A stretch of DNA of 7,439 nt from Bryobacteraceae bacterium (GCA_030044325.1 JASHWA010000217.1:1-7439); one strand, 5' to 3'; positions 1 to 7,041 are shown, counted from the first letter of the stretch. Notes: generated from the sequence alone by a model not told the origin. Translations and numbers: made by a program.

Positions 1-1829
1 GAATTTCCGGTGTAGGTTCCGCTGAAGCTGATCTGTCCGGCAGCGCCGTCGCTGGTGGTGGAGGGAACGTAGTTGTTGCGATAACGGTTGGCCGAGAATC
101 CGAAACGGATGGTGTGATCGTTCTTGGTCCAGATGGCGGTGTCGGACCACTGGATGGAAGTCTGATGGAAGATTTCGGGCGAATCCGTGGTGCCGTAGGC
201 GAACGGTCCGTTCAGGGATCCGCCGAGCGCGGTGTTGGCGAACGACAATCCCGGCAGGTACTGGGTCGGCTGTCCGGGAATCACGTTGGCGCCGGCGGTG
301 GTGGTCAGCGACTGCACGTTGCCCTCGGCCGGAAAATAGTTCATGCCGGTGCGCGCATCGTTGACCAAGGTCGGGCTGAAGGTGCGCGTCCAGTCGAGGA
401 CGGCCTGTTGCAGCGGAAATTCATTGTCACCGCTGCCGCTATAGAGCAGGGCCTGGCTGTTGACGATGGGATTCTGGATATTCTGCTGGGAATAACGCGC
501 AAAGATGTGATCGCGATCATCCGGCGAATAGTCCAGTTTCGCGTCGCCCTGATTTCCGTGAATATAATTCTGGACGACGTTGCTCAAATTATTGATGGTC
601 CCGCCGGCCTGGCCGGGGAGATTGGCGGACGGGAGCAGGGCTGCGATCTTGAGGGCCGTGGCGCTGATTCCGGAGATGCACGGATTGACGCCCATGGTCT
701 GTCCCGCGCCGCAGATCGCCGCCTGGGTCAAATTCGACGGCATGGGAATGCGCTGCCCCTGGGCGTTCACCGCGCCGGGGTAATACAGTTGGACGCCGAG
801 ATCGGTCAGATTGCCGGTTTTTTCCGCGGCGGTGAGGGTGGTCATGGCGGTAACCGTCGCGGGGAGATCGAAGCGCGAGCCCTGGTAATCGGCGAAAAAG
901 AAGAGTTTGTTGCGCTTGATGGGACCGCCCACGGTTGCGCCGTATTCATTCCAGCGCTCGCGCGGCGTGGGCAGGCCGTTAAAATTATTGGACCATTCGT
1001 TGGCGTTGAAGAAATCGTTGCGCAGGTATTCGAACGCGCTGCCGTGATATTGATTGGTGCCCGATTTGAGGCTCACGTTGATCACGCCGCCCAGGAATTG
1101 CCCGAACTCGGCGCTGGGGTTGTTGGTGATCACGTTGAATTCCTGGATGGCGTCCACGCTGGGCGAATAGGCCACGTTATTGTCGACAAATTCGGTATTC
1201 TCCATGCCGTCGAGCAGATAATAGTTCGCCTGCTCGCGATTTCCGTTCAAATTGGGGCGCGCGGCGTTGAAGGTTTTGAGTCCGGTATTAAAGGATGCCG
1301 GGCTGATGGTGACCGAGCCGGGCACGAGCAAGGTGAGCTGATTGTAGTTGCGCGTCTCAAGCGGCAGGTTGGCGATGGCCGAGGCCTCCATCACGCTGGC
1401 GACATCGGTGGTTTCGGTTTGCAGCAGGGGCGCGGCTTCGGTGACCTGCATGGTTTGCGAGACCTGGCCGATCACCATGGCGAAATCGATGGTGGCGGTC
1501 TGATTGAGATTGAGCGCGATGTTGGGGCGCACGGCGGCCTCAAATCCGTTCGCCTCGACGCGTATCTCGTACTTTCCGATGGGCAGGCGCGGGAAGTTGT
1601 AGACACCTTGAGTATTGGTCTGGGTTTTGAGAGTGGTGCCGCGATCCATATCGGTAACGGTCACGTTCGCGGCGGCCACGGCGGCGCCGGACGGATCGGT
1701 GACGCTGCCGGTGATGGCTCCGGTGGCTTGCTGGGCGCGCGCGGCCTGCGGAGCGAACAGTATGGCCAGCACCAGGGCCAGCATCATAATCCCCGCCCAA
1801 GAAATTCTTCGCGATTCGCTCAATTTCAT
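1..1829 (-). CDS. TonB-dependent outer-membrane receptor, acidobacterial type, 3' end outside window
   Basis: Reading from ATG at 1829, 609 codons are open to the window edge with no stop. Residues 1-32 form a Sec signal peptide: basic SRR, a hydrophobic core, and an ARA cleavage site before QQATG. Residues 35-125 are a carboxypeptidase-regulatory-like beta-sandwich (GAITGSVTDPSGAAV, TNTQGVYNFPRLPIGKYEIRV). About 130-260 is the plug (RNYNQLTLLVPG, YYLLDGMENT, INVSLKSGTNQYHGSAF), and after that the barrel begins (GGPIKRNKLFFFADYQGSR, DHTIRFGF). Family members are usually about 1000-1200 residues, so roughly half is missing. I see no clear TonB box. The start has an AAGGGA ribosome site five bases upstream. 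The gene lies 204 bases after the hexosaminidase gene and has its own upstream module (1858-1940). The family moves large substrates across the outer membrane using TonB energy. Chitooligosaccharide as substrate is inferred only from the neighbours. Confidence 0.93.
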   Translation of the reverse strand, partial: MKLSESRRISWAGIMMLALVLAILFAPQAARAQQATGAITGSVTDPSGAAVAAANVTVTDMDRGTTLKTQTNTQGVYNFPRLPIGKYEIRVEANGFEAAVRPNIALNLNQTATIDFAMVIGQVSQTMQVTEAAPLLQTETTDVASVMEASAIANLPLETRNYNQLTLLVPGSVTISPASFNTGLKTFNAARPNLNGNREQANYYLLDGMENTEFVDNNVAYSPSVDAIQEFNVITNNPSAEFGQFLGGVINVSLKSGTNQYHGSAFEYLRNDFFNANEWSNNFNGLPTPRERWNEYGATVGGPIKRNKLFFFADYQGSRFDLPATVTAMTTLTAAEKTGNLTDLGVQLYYPGAVNAQGQRIPMPSNLTQAAICGAGQTMGVNPCISGISATALKIAALLPSANLPGQAGGTINNLSNVVQNYIHGNQGDAKLDYSPDDRDHIFARYSQQNIQNPIVNSQALLYSGSGDNEFPLQQAVLDWTRTFSPTLVNDARTGMNYFPAEGNVQSLTTTAGANVIPGQPTQYLPGLSFANTALGGSLNGPFAYGTTDSPEIFHQTSIQWSDTAIWTKNDHTIRFGFSANRYRNNYVPSTTSDGAAGQISFSGTYTGN

Positions 1830-1857
1830 ATAGGTCCCTTTCGATTTCGCTTTTGCT

Positions 1858-1940
1858 AATGCTCGATCGTCCACGGCTCTCTTGTCCAGTTCACAACGGT
1901 TGCTCTGTGCGTTACGTCCAGGTTCATTACATTACCGAAC
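1858..1940 (-). promoter_or_regulatory. Shared promoter/operator module, copy upstream of the TonB receptor gene
   Basis: This segment matches 6863-6944 block by block. On the minus strand, in order, the shared blocks are an inverted repeat GTTC-N11-GAAC (1940 to 1922), TAACGC (1914 to 1909), a palindrome CAACnGTTG (1902 to 1894), GAACTGGACA (1892 to 1883) and AGCATT (1863 to 1858). Hand alignment of 1883-1940 gives about 42 identities in 58 positions with one gap. AGCATT lies 19 bases after GGACA in both copies and 28 bases before this start codon. TGGACA and AGCATT could therefore be unconventional -35 and -10 elements, with the palindromes upstream as an operator. That functional reading is inference; the match itself is seen directly. 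The spurious reading frames across both copies even share the peptide NWTR. Confidence 0.62.
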
Positions 1941-2003
1941 ATTCTTGATTTCAATCGTTTATTGGCTCCGCCGGCTGACGCGGCCGTGTGGAAACCGGTA
2001 AAC

Positions 2004-2023
2004 CCGCGCCATTGCAAGCGCGG
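2004..2023 (-). terminator. Weak GC hairpin just downstream of the hexosaminidase gene
   Basis: A perfect 6-bp all-GC stem (CCGCGC at 2004-2009, GCGCGG at 2018-2023) encloses an 8-base loop, starting 10 bases beyond the hexosaminidase stop codon on the minus strand. No T-run follows; the next bases read GTTTACC. If it stops transcription at all, it is a poor intrinsic terminator. Its position between two units that each seem to have a promoter module makes a partial attenuation role plausible. The rest of the gap (1941-2003) shows no gene or other clear signal. Confidence 0.3.
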
Positions 2024-2033
2024 CTCGCGGGCC

Positions 2034-4007
2034 TCATTTGTTCCGTCCATTCGTGCGCGCTCGAGCGAGGGCTTCGACGAGCAGCCGGACCGGCCGGACT
2101 GCGGCGAGGGTCACTTCCGCCGAGGGTTTTTCTATTTCGCGCAGCGCTTCGGTCTGCTGCGCGATCCAATTTTCCGGCGCTGGCTGTCCAGTACGCAGAT
2201 ATTCCAAAGTCTGTAGGCCGATCGATCCCACAATCGATAGATTTTTCGATAATTCGGCGATTTCTCCGGTTGGGTGCAGGCGCGCATCGTTGGCGGCCCA
2301 CAGCGTGAAGGCTGCATTGAGCTCGGCTGGGGCGGCGGGATCGCTGGCGAGGTTGCGCGCGTCGAGCTCCAGGCGGCGGACGGTCGCGCTTTCGGGGCGC
2401 GCGGCATCGACAAAACGGTTCAGCGGAACCAGGCTCGAATACGGGCGCGCATCGCGGCGGGCGTCGATGCCTAAGGCTTCCGACGCATCGGCCAAGACGC
2501 GCAGGGGACCGGCCGATTTTTCGCCCGCGAGGCGTTCGAGCATCGGCTGGTAATTGGAGCGATGCTCCAATCCGACCCAATCGAGCAGGCGGCTCACGGG
2601 CTCCATTCGCGCGTACATCGAATCGATATCGGTGAGGGATGCGGGCGACCAAAAGCGCTCGGCGATGGCGGCCAATCTCGGCCAGATGCGCGAATCGACG
2701 GTTTCGGCGTCCACATATTCCGACCACATGCAGGCTTCGCCGCCGAGAATGCGGGCTTTCTGTTCGTCATTCAAGCCGGCGGCTGCGCCGCTGAGGGGGT
2801 CGACTGCGTAATGGACGCTTGCGGGCTGAAGATGATCGAGATAATAGCCGAACGAGAGCAGGCCACGGAATCCGGCGCGCGCGGCATCGGCGAGCGAAGC
2901 CTGGCCGCGCCAGGACTGCATGATGGTGTCATGTCCCAGGGTGGTGTCGAACACCTCATCCCAGCCGATCATGGTTTTGCCGTGACGGGCGAGGATTTTT
3001 TCGATCGTGCGATTGAAATAGCCCTGAATGGCGTGCGCGTCCTTGAAGCCGTTGCGCGCGGCCCAGGCCTGAATGGATTTGGACTGGCTCCATTGCGCGG
3101 GGTCGACTTCATCGCCGCCGATGTGGAAGTACGGATCGGGGAACAGGGCGGCCATTTCGGCGATGAACTCGTCCAAAAATTTGTAAGTTTCATCGCGCGA
3201 GGGGTCCATTGCGGGCTGAAAAATTCCCCATTTGCGTTCGATCTCATAGGGGCCGGGAGCGCTGGCGAGCCCGGGATAGCCGACGAACCAACTGGTGGTG
3301 TGGCCGGGCATATCGAATTCGGGGATAACGCGGATTCCGCGGTCGCGAGCGTATTCGACGACGCTGCGCACTTGTGCCTGCGTATAAAAATGACCGTCCG
3401 AGCCGAGCTGCTGCAACTTCGGAAAGCGCTTGCTTTCGACGCGGAAGCCCTGATCGTCGGAAAGATGCCAGTGAAAGACGTTGAGTTTGACGGCGGCCAT
3501 GGCGTCGAGATTGCGCAGAATCACGGGGACGGGCATCCAGTGGCGCGAGACGTCGAGCATGAGGCCGCGCCAGGCGAAGCGGGGGTGGTCCTCGATGCGA
3601 ACCGAGGGGGCTTCGAAGCCGTTGGCGCCCGGATCGATCGATTGGACGAAGGTTTCCATTCCGCGGATCGCGCCGGTGACGGTCGCGGAGCGAATCGTGG
3701 CGCCCGACGGCGTGATTTCCAACCGGTACGATTCGTCTTCGTCGAGCGCGGGATACGGCGGGCCGGCAGCGCCGCATTCGATCCACAGTACGGTTTTGCC
3801 GCCGTGAATTTCGATTCCGGTCTGGCGCGAGATTCTTTCAACCAGCCGGTGCATGGCGCGATCCAGGCGGGCGTCGGAAAAGCCGCGCGATTCGACGGCG
3901 AAGGTGGCGTCGATGGGCATCGCGCCGGAGCCGGGAGCGACGGAGGCGGGCATCGGCATGAAAGCTCCGAATGCAGGAGATGCCGCGAGGAGCCAAAAAA
4001 GTTTCAT
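2034..4007 (-). CDS. Exported beta-N-acetylhexosaminidase, glycoside hydrolase family 20
   Basis: This 657-residue enzyme should remove terminal beta-linked GlcNAc (or GalNAc) from oligosaccharides by substrate-assisted catalysis. Residues 1-14 form a short signal peptide (MKLFWLLAASPAFG) without a lipobox cysteine, so a periplasmic location is likely. Residues about 30-140 are the GH20b domain, and about 144-455 the TIM barrel. Visible motifs are WRGLMLDVSRHW (substrate Arg147), FHWHLSDDQGFR (178-189), PEFDMPGH (229-236), HIGGDE with the catalytic pair Asp299-Glu300, GWDEV (348-352), MQSWRG (363-368) and GGEACMWSEYVD (422-433). The helical C-terminal part, about 460-657, has no motif I can name. 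I chose ATG 4007 because it gives the signal peptide, overlaps the symporter stop as ATGA, and has GGTGAG a few bases upstream. The reading frame is open further up to 4238, but that part encodes arginine-rich nonsense antisense to nothing known. No key residue is missing. Confidence 0.95.
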   Translation of the reverse strand: MKLFWLLAASPAFGAFMPMPASVAPGSGAMPIDATFAVESRGFSDARLDRAMHRLVERISRQTGIEIHGGKTVLWIECGAAGPPYPALDEDESYRLEITPSGATIRSATVTGAIRGMETFVQSIDPGANGFEAPSVRIEDHPRFAWRGLMLDVSRHWMPVPVILRNLDAMAAVKLNVFHWHLSDDQGFRVESKRFPKLQQLGSDGHFYTQAQVRSVVEYARDRGIRVIPEFDMPGHTTSWFVGYPGLASAPGPYEIERKWGIFQPAMDPSRDETYKFLDEFIAEMAALFPDPYFHIGGDEVDPAQWSQSKSIQAWAARNGFKDAHAIQGYFNRTIEKILARHGKTMIGWDEVFDTTLGHDTIMQSWRGQASLADAARAGFRGLLSFGYYLDHLQPASVHYAVDPLSGAAAGLNDEQKARILGGEACMWSEYVDAETVDSRIWPRLAAIAERFWSPASLTDIDSMYARMEPVSRLLDWVGLEHRSNYQPMLERLAGEKSAGPLRVLADASEALGIDARRDARPYSSLVPLNRFVDAARPESATVRRLELDARNLASDPAAPAELNAAFTLWAANDARLHPTGEIAELSKNLSIVGSIGLQTLEYLRTGQPAPENWIAQQTEALREIEKPSAEVTLAAVRPVRLLVEALARARTNGRNK

Positions 4008-5746
4008 TGGCTCACCGATTCCCATCCGCGGCGCGACAGGTCGAACCAGATCACGGCGCCGGCGGCGGTACCCATTGCAAGAAGCGCGAGGCCGAGCCCG
4101 ATTTCGCCCAGCAGGATTTTGCCGACTCCGAAGAGTGCGCCGTAGATCAGCGCGCATCCGCAAATCCAATCGAGCGCATCGGACCAGGTGGCGCCGGCGC
4201 CGGTTACATCGGGAGCCATGGCGCTGACGGGCTTCCAACCGGCGCGGCCGGGGCGCACGCGGCGATAGAAACTCACCAGCGTTTCCTTACTTTCTGGCCG
4301 GGTGAGGAGCGTGACGGCGAGCCACACCGCGGTGGTGATCGAAACGGTGAGGATCATGATCCAGGCGAAATCGAGCGGCTTATCGGTATCCATGTGCCAG
4401 ACGGTTTGGAGGGCGATCGAAACGATCGCGGCGGCGATCATGGCGGAGATTTCGCTCCAGGCGTTGATGCGCCACCAATACCAGCGCAGAAGCAGCACCG
4501 ATCCGGTTCCGGCGCCGGTGGCGAGCAGCATTTTCCATGCGCCGCTGATGGAGCCGAGATAGAAGGTCACGACGGCGGAGACGATGGTGAGCAGAATAGT
4601 GGTCCAGCGGGAGATCCAGACGTAGTGGCGGTCCGTGGCGGATTTGCGGACGAAGCGGCGGTAAAAATCGTTGACGACGTAGCTCGCGCCCCAGTTGAGC
4701 TGGGTGGCGATGGTGGACATGTAGGCGGCGGCGAAGGCGGCGAGCATCATTCCGCGGAGATACGGGGGGAGATAAGCGATCATCACGCGGACGTAGCCGG
4801 ATTCGGGGTCCTGGAGGTTAGGAAACACGACCAGCGAGACCAGCGCGACGAGAATCCAGGGCCAGGGGCGCAGGGCGAAATTGGCGATGTTGAACCACAG
4901 CGTGGCGAGCAGGGAATTTTTTTCGTCTTTGGCGGAAAACATGCGTTGGGCGACGTAGCCTCCGCCGCCGGGTTCGGCGCCGGGATACCAGCTGGCCCAC
5001 CAGTTGAGGGAGATGTAGACGAAGAAGGTCATCATCGGCATGAAGAGCGAGGCGCGCTCGGGGAAGAAGTTCAGAGACGCGCCAGGGAGTTTGGATTTCA
5101 GCGCCGCCATTCCGCCGACGGCGTCGACCGCGACGACGGCCAGCACGATGACCATGGTCATTTTGATGACGAATTGCAAGACGTCGGTGACCAGGACGCC
5201 CCACAGTCCGGAGAGCGTGGAGATGAGCGAGGTGACTGCGATCAAGCCGAGCACGATGGCGAGCGCTTCGACTCGCGTGACGCCGAGGGCGAGAGTGAGG
5301 ATCTTGACCATGGCGAGGTTGACCCATCCGAGGACGATGCAGTTGATGGGGATGCCGAGATAGAGCGCGCGAAATCCGCGCAGGAAGGCGGCGGGTTTTC
5401 CGGAATAGCGGATTTCGGTGAATTCGATATCGGTCATGACGCCGCTTCGCCGCCACAGCCGGGCGTAGAAGAAAACGGTGAGCATTCCGCCGGCGACGAA
5501 GCTCCACCACAGCCAGTTGCCCGCGATTCCGCCGCGGGCGACCATTCCGGTGACGGCGAGGGGGGTGTCGGCGGCGAAGGTGGTCGCGACCATGGAGGTT
5601 CCGGCGAGCCACCAGGGCACGTTGCGTCCGGAGAGGAAGAATTCGTCGACGCTCTTGCCGGCTCGGGCGCGGTAGTAGAAGCCGACGGCGGCGTTCATGG
5701 CGAAGTAGAGGGCGATCCAGAGCCAGTCGAGGGGGGTTAGCTGCAT
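4004..5746 (-). CDS. Sodium:solute symporter (SSS family), probable aminosugar importer
   Basis: This 580-residue inner-membrane protein has about 13-14 hydrophobic segments. It starts with the family's typical first helix (LDWLWIALYFAMNAAVGFYY), then AGKSVDEFFLSGR (29-41) and PWWLAGTSMVATTFAADTP (44-62). The SSS signature follows around 260-280 (GGGGYVAQRMFSAKDEKNS), with the sodium-site helix near 337-361 (AFAAAYMSTIATQLNWGASYVVND), where Ser344-Thr345 fit the conserved Na2-site hydroxyl residues. A basic loop (about 483-525) precedes two final helices. The family takes up sugars, amino acids or other solutes with sodium. GlcNAc or GlcN is inferred from the flanking hexosaminidase and NagB-II genes. 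The stop overlaps the hexosaminidase start. There is no Shine-Dalgarno before ATG 5746: the preceding bases are C-rich heptamer repeats (5751-5780). Translational coupling to the upstream gene, 34 bases away, is therefore likely. Met17 is too far inside helix 1 to be the start. Confidence 0.92.
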   Translation of the reverse strand: MQLTPLDWLWIALYFAMNAAVGFYYRARAGKSVDEFFLSGRNVPWWLAGTSMVATTFAADTPLAVTGMVARGGIAGNWLWWSFVAGGMLTVFFYARLWRRSGVMTDIEFTEIRYSGKPAAFLRGFRALYLGIPINCIVLGWVNLAMVKILTLALGVTRVEALAIVLGLIAVTSLISTLSGLWGVLVTDVLQFVIKMTMVIVLAVVAVDAVGGMAALKSKLPGASLNFFPERASLFMPMMTFFVYISLNWWASWYPGAEPGGGGYVAQRMFSAKDEKNSLLATLWFNIANFALRPWPWILVALVSLVVFPNLQDPESGYVRVMIAYLPPYLRGMMLAAFAAAYMSTIATQLNWGASYVVNDFYRRFVRKSATDRHYVWISRWTTILLTIVSAVVTFYLGSISGAWKMLLATGAGTGSVLLLRWYWWRINAWSEISAMIAAAIVSIALQTVWHMDTDKPLDFAWIMILTVSITTAVWLAVTLLTRPESKETLVSFYRRVRPGRAGWKPVSAMAPDVTGAGATWSDALDWICGCALIYGALFGVGKILLGEIGLGLALLAMGTAAGAVIWFDLSRRGWESVSQ

Positions 5747-5750
5747 AGGG

Positions 5751-5780
5751 GGGAGTGGGGAGTGGGCAGTGGGAACTGGG
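5751..5780. repeat. Heptamer short tandem repeat filling the NagB-II/symporter gap
   Basis: Four consecutive 7-bp units read on the plus strand GGGAGTG, GGGAGTG, GGCAGTG and GGAACTG, then GG (5751-5780), and abut the NagB-II stop codon at 5781-5783. The whole 34-base intercistronic gap is this array plus a G-run at 5748-5753. An 11-base string from it (GGGGAGTGGGC, 5757-5767) recurs exactly at 6965-6975. Such G-rich heptamer arrays resemble the short tandemly repeated sequences known between genes in filamentous cyanobacteria; that comparison is from memory. In the mRNA sense the array is C-rich. Confidence 0.8.
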
Positions 5781-6839
5781 TCACAGGGTCCTCGTGATTT
5801 TTTGCAGCGTGCGGGGGAGATCGGGGTTCAGGCCTTTGAGCGCTGCCAGGTGGCTGGCGAATAACTGGGCCGGGATGATGTAGGGGATGGGCGTGTAGAG
5901 ATCCTCGGGAGTCGCGCCGGTACCGGGCGATTCGGGAATTTCGATCAGGCGGGCGGCTTTTTCGCGCGCAGAAGCGTTGCGCGGATCGGTGATGACGAGG
6001 GTTTCGGCTTTCAGTTCCTGGAGGCGGTCGAGCACGCCGGCGATGGAGGGCCAGGTGACGCCGGCGGGGGCGAAGACGAATACGGGGAAGGCGCGTTCGA
6101 CCAGCGCGATGGGGCCGTGCATGAGATCGGCGGCGGAAAAGCGTTCGGCGACCACGTAGCAGGTCTCCATCAGCTTCAATCCGAATTCGAGCGCGTTGGC
6201 GTAGTTGAGGCCGCGGCCGACGGTGACGGCGCGGGACATGAAGAAGTAGCGCTCGACCAGGGCTTCGATGTCCTCTTCCAGAGTCAAGACGCCGCGAACC
6301 CAATCGGGGATTTTGCGCAAATGGGCGAGCTCGATGGCGCCGCCGAGCGCGTAGGCGATCAGGTAGAGCGCGAGCAACTGGCAGGTGTAAGTTTTGGTGG
6401 CGGCGACACTGCGTTCGGCACCGGCGTGGATCAGGACGGGGAATTCGACAACGTCGGCCATGGCGCTGGCAGGGTCGTTGGTGATGCCGACGGTGACGGC
6501 TCCGCGGCGGCGGGAGTCTTCGAGCACGGCGTTGGTATCGGTGGATTCGCCGGATTGGGAGATGCCGATGACCACGACGTCGTGCAGGTCGACCGGGCAG
6601 CCATATAACGTGAGAACGGAGGGCGCGGCGAGCGAAACGGGGATCCGGGTGGTGATTTCGATGAGGTAACGGCCGAACTGGGCGGCGTTGTCGGAGGTGC
6701 CGCGGGCGACGAGAACGATCAGGCGCGGGCGGCGCTTTTCAAAGTGGGCGCGCAGCTCGGCGGCGCTGCCGACGCCGTCATCCAATGTTTGCGTTAACGC
6801 TTCGGGCTGATCCCTGATTTCTTGAAGCATCTTGGACAT
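5781..6839 (-). CDS. nagB-II: NagB-II-type glucosamine-6-phosphate deaminase/isomerase (two SIS domains)
   Basis: This 352-residue cytosolic protein aligns with the isomerase half of GlmS but has no glutaminase domain. That is the hallmark of NagB-II enzymes, which turn glucosamine-6-phosphate into fructose-6-phosphate and ammonia. The first SIS domain shows ARGTSDNA (45-52), ISQSGEST (93-100) and AERSVAATKTYT (141-152); the second shows GRGLNYANALEFGLKLME (208-225) and LMHGP (239-243). Glu225 and His241 are 16 apart, as are the GlmS catalytic Glu488 and His504. The C-terminus, PRTLQK with Lys347, matches the GlmS PRNLAK lysine. MLQEIRDQPEAL at the start is typical. I chose ATG 6839; ATG 6830 is the alternative. 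Neither has a good ribosome site, and the open frame up to 7040 runs only through promoter and repeats. It is the first gene of the operon. Related phosphosugar isomerases such as AgaS are possible but less likely. Confidence 0.87.
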   Translation of the reverse strand: MSKMLQEIRDQPEALTQTLDDGVGSAAELRAHFEKRRPRLIVLVARGTSDNAAQFGRYLIEITTRIPVSLAAPSVLTLYGCPVDLHDVVVIGISQSGESTDTNAVLEDSRRRGAVTVGITNDPASAMADVVEFPVLIHAGAERSVAATKTYTCQLLALYLIAYALGGAIELAHLRKIPDWVRGVLTLEEDIEALVERYFFMSRAVTVGRGLNYANALEFGLKLMETCYVVAERFSAADLMHGPIALVERAFPVFVFAPAGVTWPSIAGVLDRLQELKAETLVITDPRNASAREKAARLIEIPESPGTGATPEDLYTPIPYIIPAQLFASHLAALKGLNPDLPRTLQKITRTL

Positions 6840-6862
6840 GAAGAAAAGCCACGGGCTTGGAC

Positions 6863-6944
6863 AATGCTGGAGCGGGAGGGACGCGCGTGTCCAGTTCGCA
6901 ACCGTTGTCGAGGGCGTTATGCGCGGTTCATAACCGGATCGAAC
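6863..6944 (-). promoter_or_regulatory. Shared promoter/operator module, copy upstream of the NagB-II operon
   Basis: This is the second copy of the module at 1858-1940. On the minus strand, in order: GTTC-N11-GAAC (6944 to 6926), TAACGC (6919 to 6914), CAACnGTTG (6907 to 6899), GAACTGGACA (6897 to 6888) and AGCATT (6868 to 6863). The centre base of the palindrome is C in one copy and G in the other, as expected if the two half-sites and not the centre are read by a dimer. AGCATT ends 23 bases before ATG 6839. If TGGACA and AGCATT act as -35 and -10, the leader would be under 20 bases and would lack a Shine-Dalgarno. No regulator gene for it is visible in the window. Confidence 0.62.
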
Positions 6945-6958
6945 GCATTTATTTTGAA

Positions 6959-7023
6959 GGAACTGGGGAGTGGGCGCCGCCGTGCGCCACCCAATGCCCA
7001 GTTCCCAATGCCCAGTTCCCAAG
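6959..7023. repeat. Inverted heptamer repeat array with hairpin potential in the divergent intergenic region
   Basis: On the plus strand, GGAACTG, GGGAGTG and GGC (6959-6975) are followed, after a GC-rich spacer, by the opposite orientation: CCCAATG, CCCAGTT, CCCAATG, CCCAGTT, CCCAAG (6990-7023), which is a 14-bp unit repeated twice. GGAACTGGG (6959-6967) can pair with CCCAGTTCC at 6997-7005 or 7011-7019. Inside, GGCG (6973-6976) can pair with CGCC (6985-6988) around an 8-base loop. The array separates the two divergent promoters. It shares GGGGAGTGGGC and GGGAACTGGG with the array at 5751-5780. Confidence 0.78.
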
Positions 7024-7032
7024 AGCCAAGGA

Positions 7033-7041
7033 TGATACAAT
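7033..7041 (+). promoter_or_regulatory. Extended -10 promoter element for the divergent plus-strand gene
   Basis: TGATACAAT is a TGn extended -10 with a hexamer (TACAAT) one base from consensus. A transcript would begin near 7048, giving a leader of about 24 bases with a purine-rich ribosome site (GAAGAGGGGG, 7054-7063) eight bases before GTG 7072. No good -35 is visible; the spot where it would lie is occupied by the heptamer repeats ending at 7023, which fits an extended -10 that needs no -35. The TGA at 7033-7035 also closes the reading frame upstream of GTG 7072. Confidence 0.45.

Noticed and set aside
114..1859. Long plus-strand reading frame of about 580 codons opposite the TonB receptor
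   Set aside because: It is the GC-rich antisense shadow of the receptor. Its product is glycine/arginine-rich with no domain, whereas the minus strand gives a full signal peptide and plug.
1951..2727. 258-codon minus-strand frame overlapping the hexosaminidase 3' half
   Set aside because: Frame-shifted shadow with an arginine-rich product and no family features.
2562..4145. 527-codon plus-strand frame opposite the hexosaminidase
   Set aside because: Antisense shadow; the minus strand holds the complete GH20 motif set, and this frame shows no recognisable fold.
4008..4238. Upstream extension of the hexosaminidase to an ATG at 4238 (734 residues)
   Set aside because: The added 77 residues are arginine-rich, overlap the symporter end, and would bury the signal peptide. 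ATG 4007 with the ATGA overlap is better.
3971..5740. 589-codon plus-strand frame opposite the symporter
   Set aside because: The composition is extremely rich in Gly, Asp, Glu and His because it mirrors hydrophobic membrane codons; it has no homologous motif.
5751..5780. CRISPR or G-quadruplex array
   Set aside because: The units are 7 bp with no spacers, so it is not CRISPR. G-runs of three or more exist and a quadruplex cannot be excluded, but nothing specific supports one.
6840..7040. Upstream extension of the NagB-II protein to 7040 (419 residues)
   Set aside because: The extra codons run through the heptamer repeats and the conserved module. Family proteins start at the MLQEIRDQPEAL segment.
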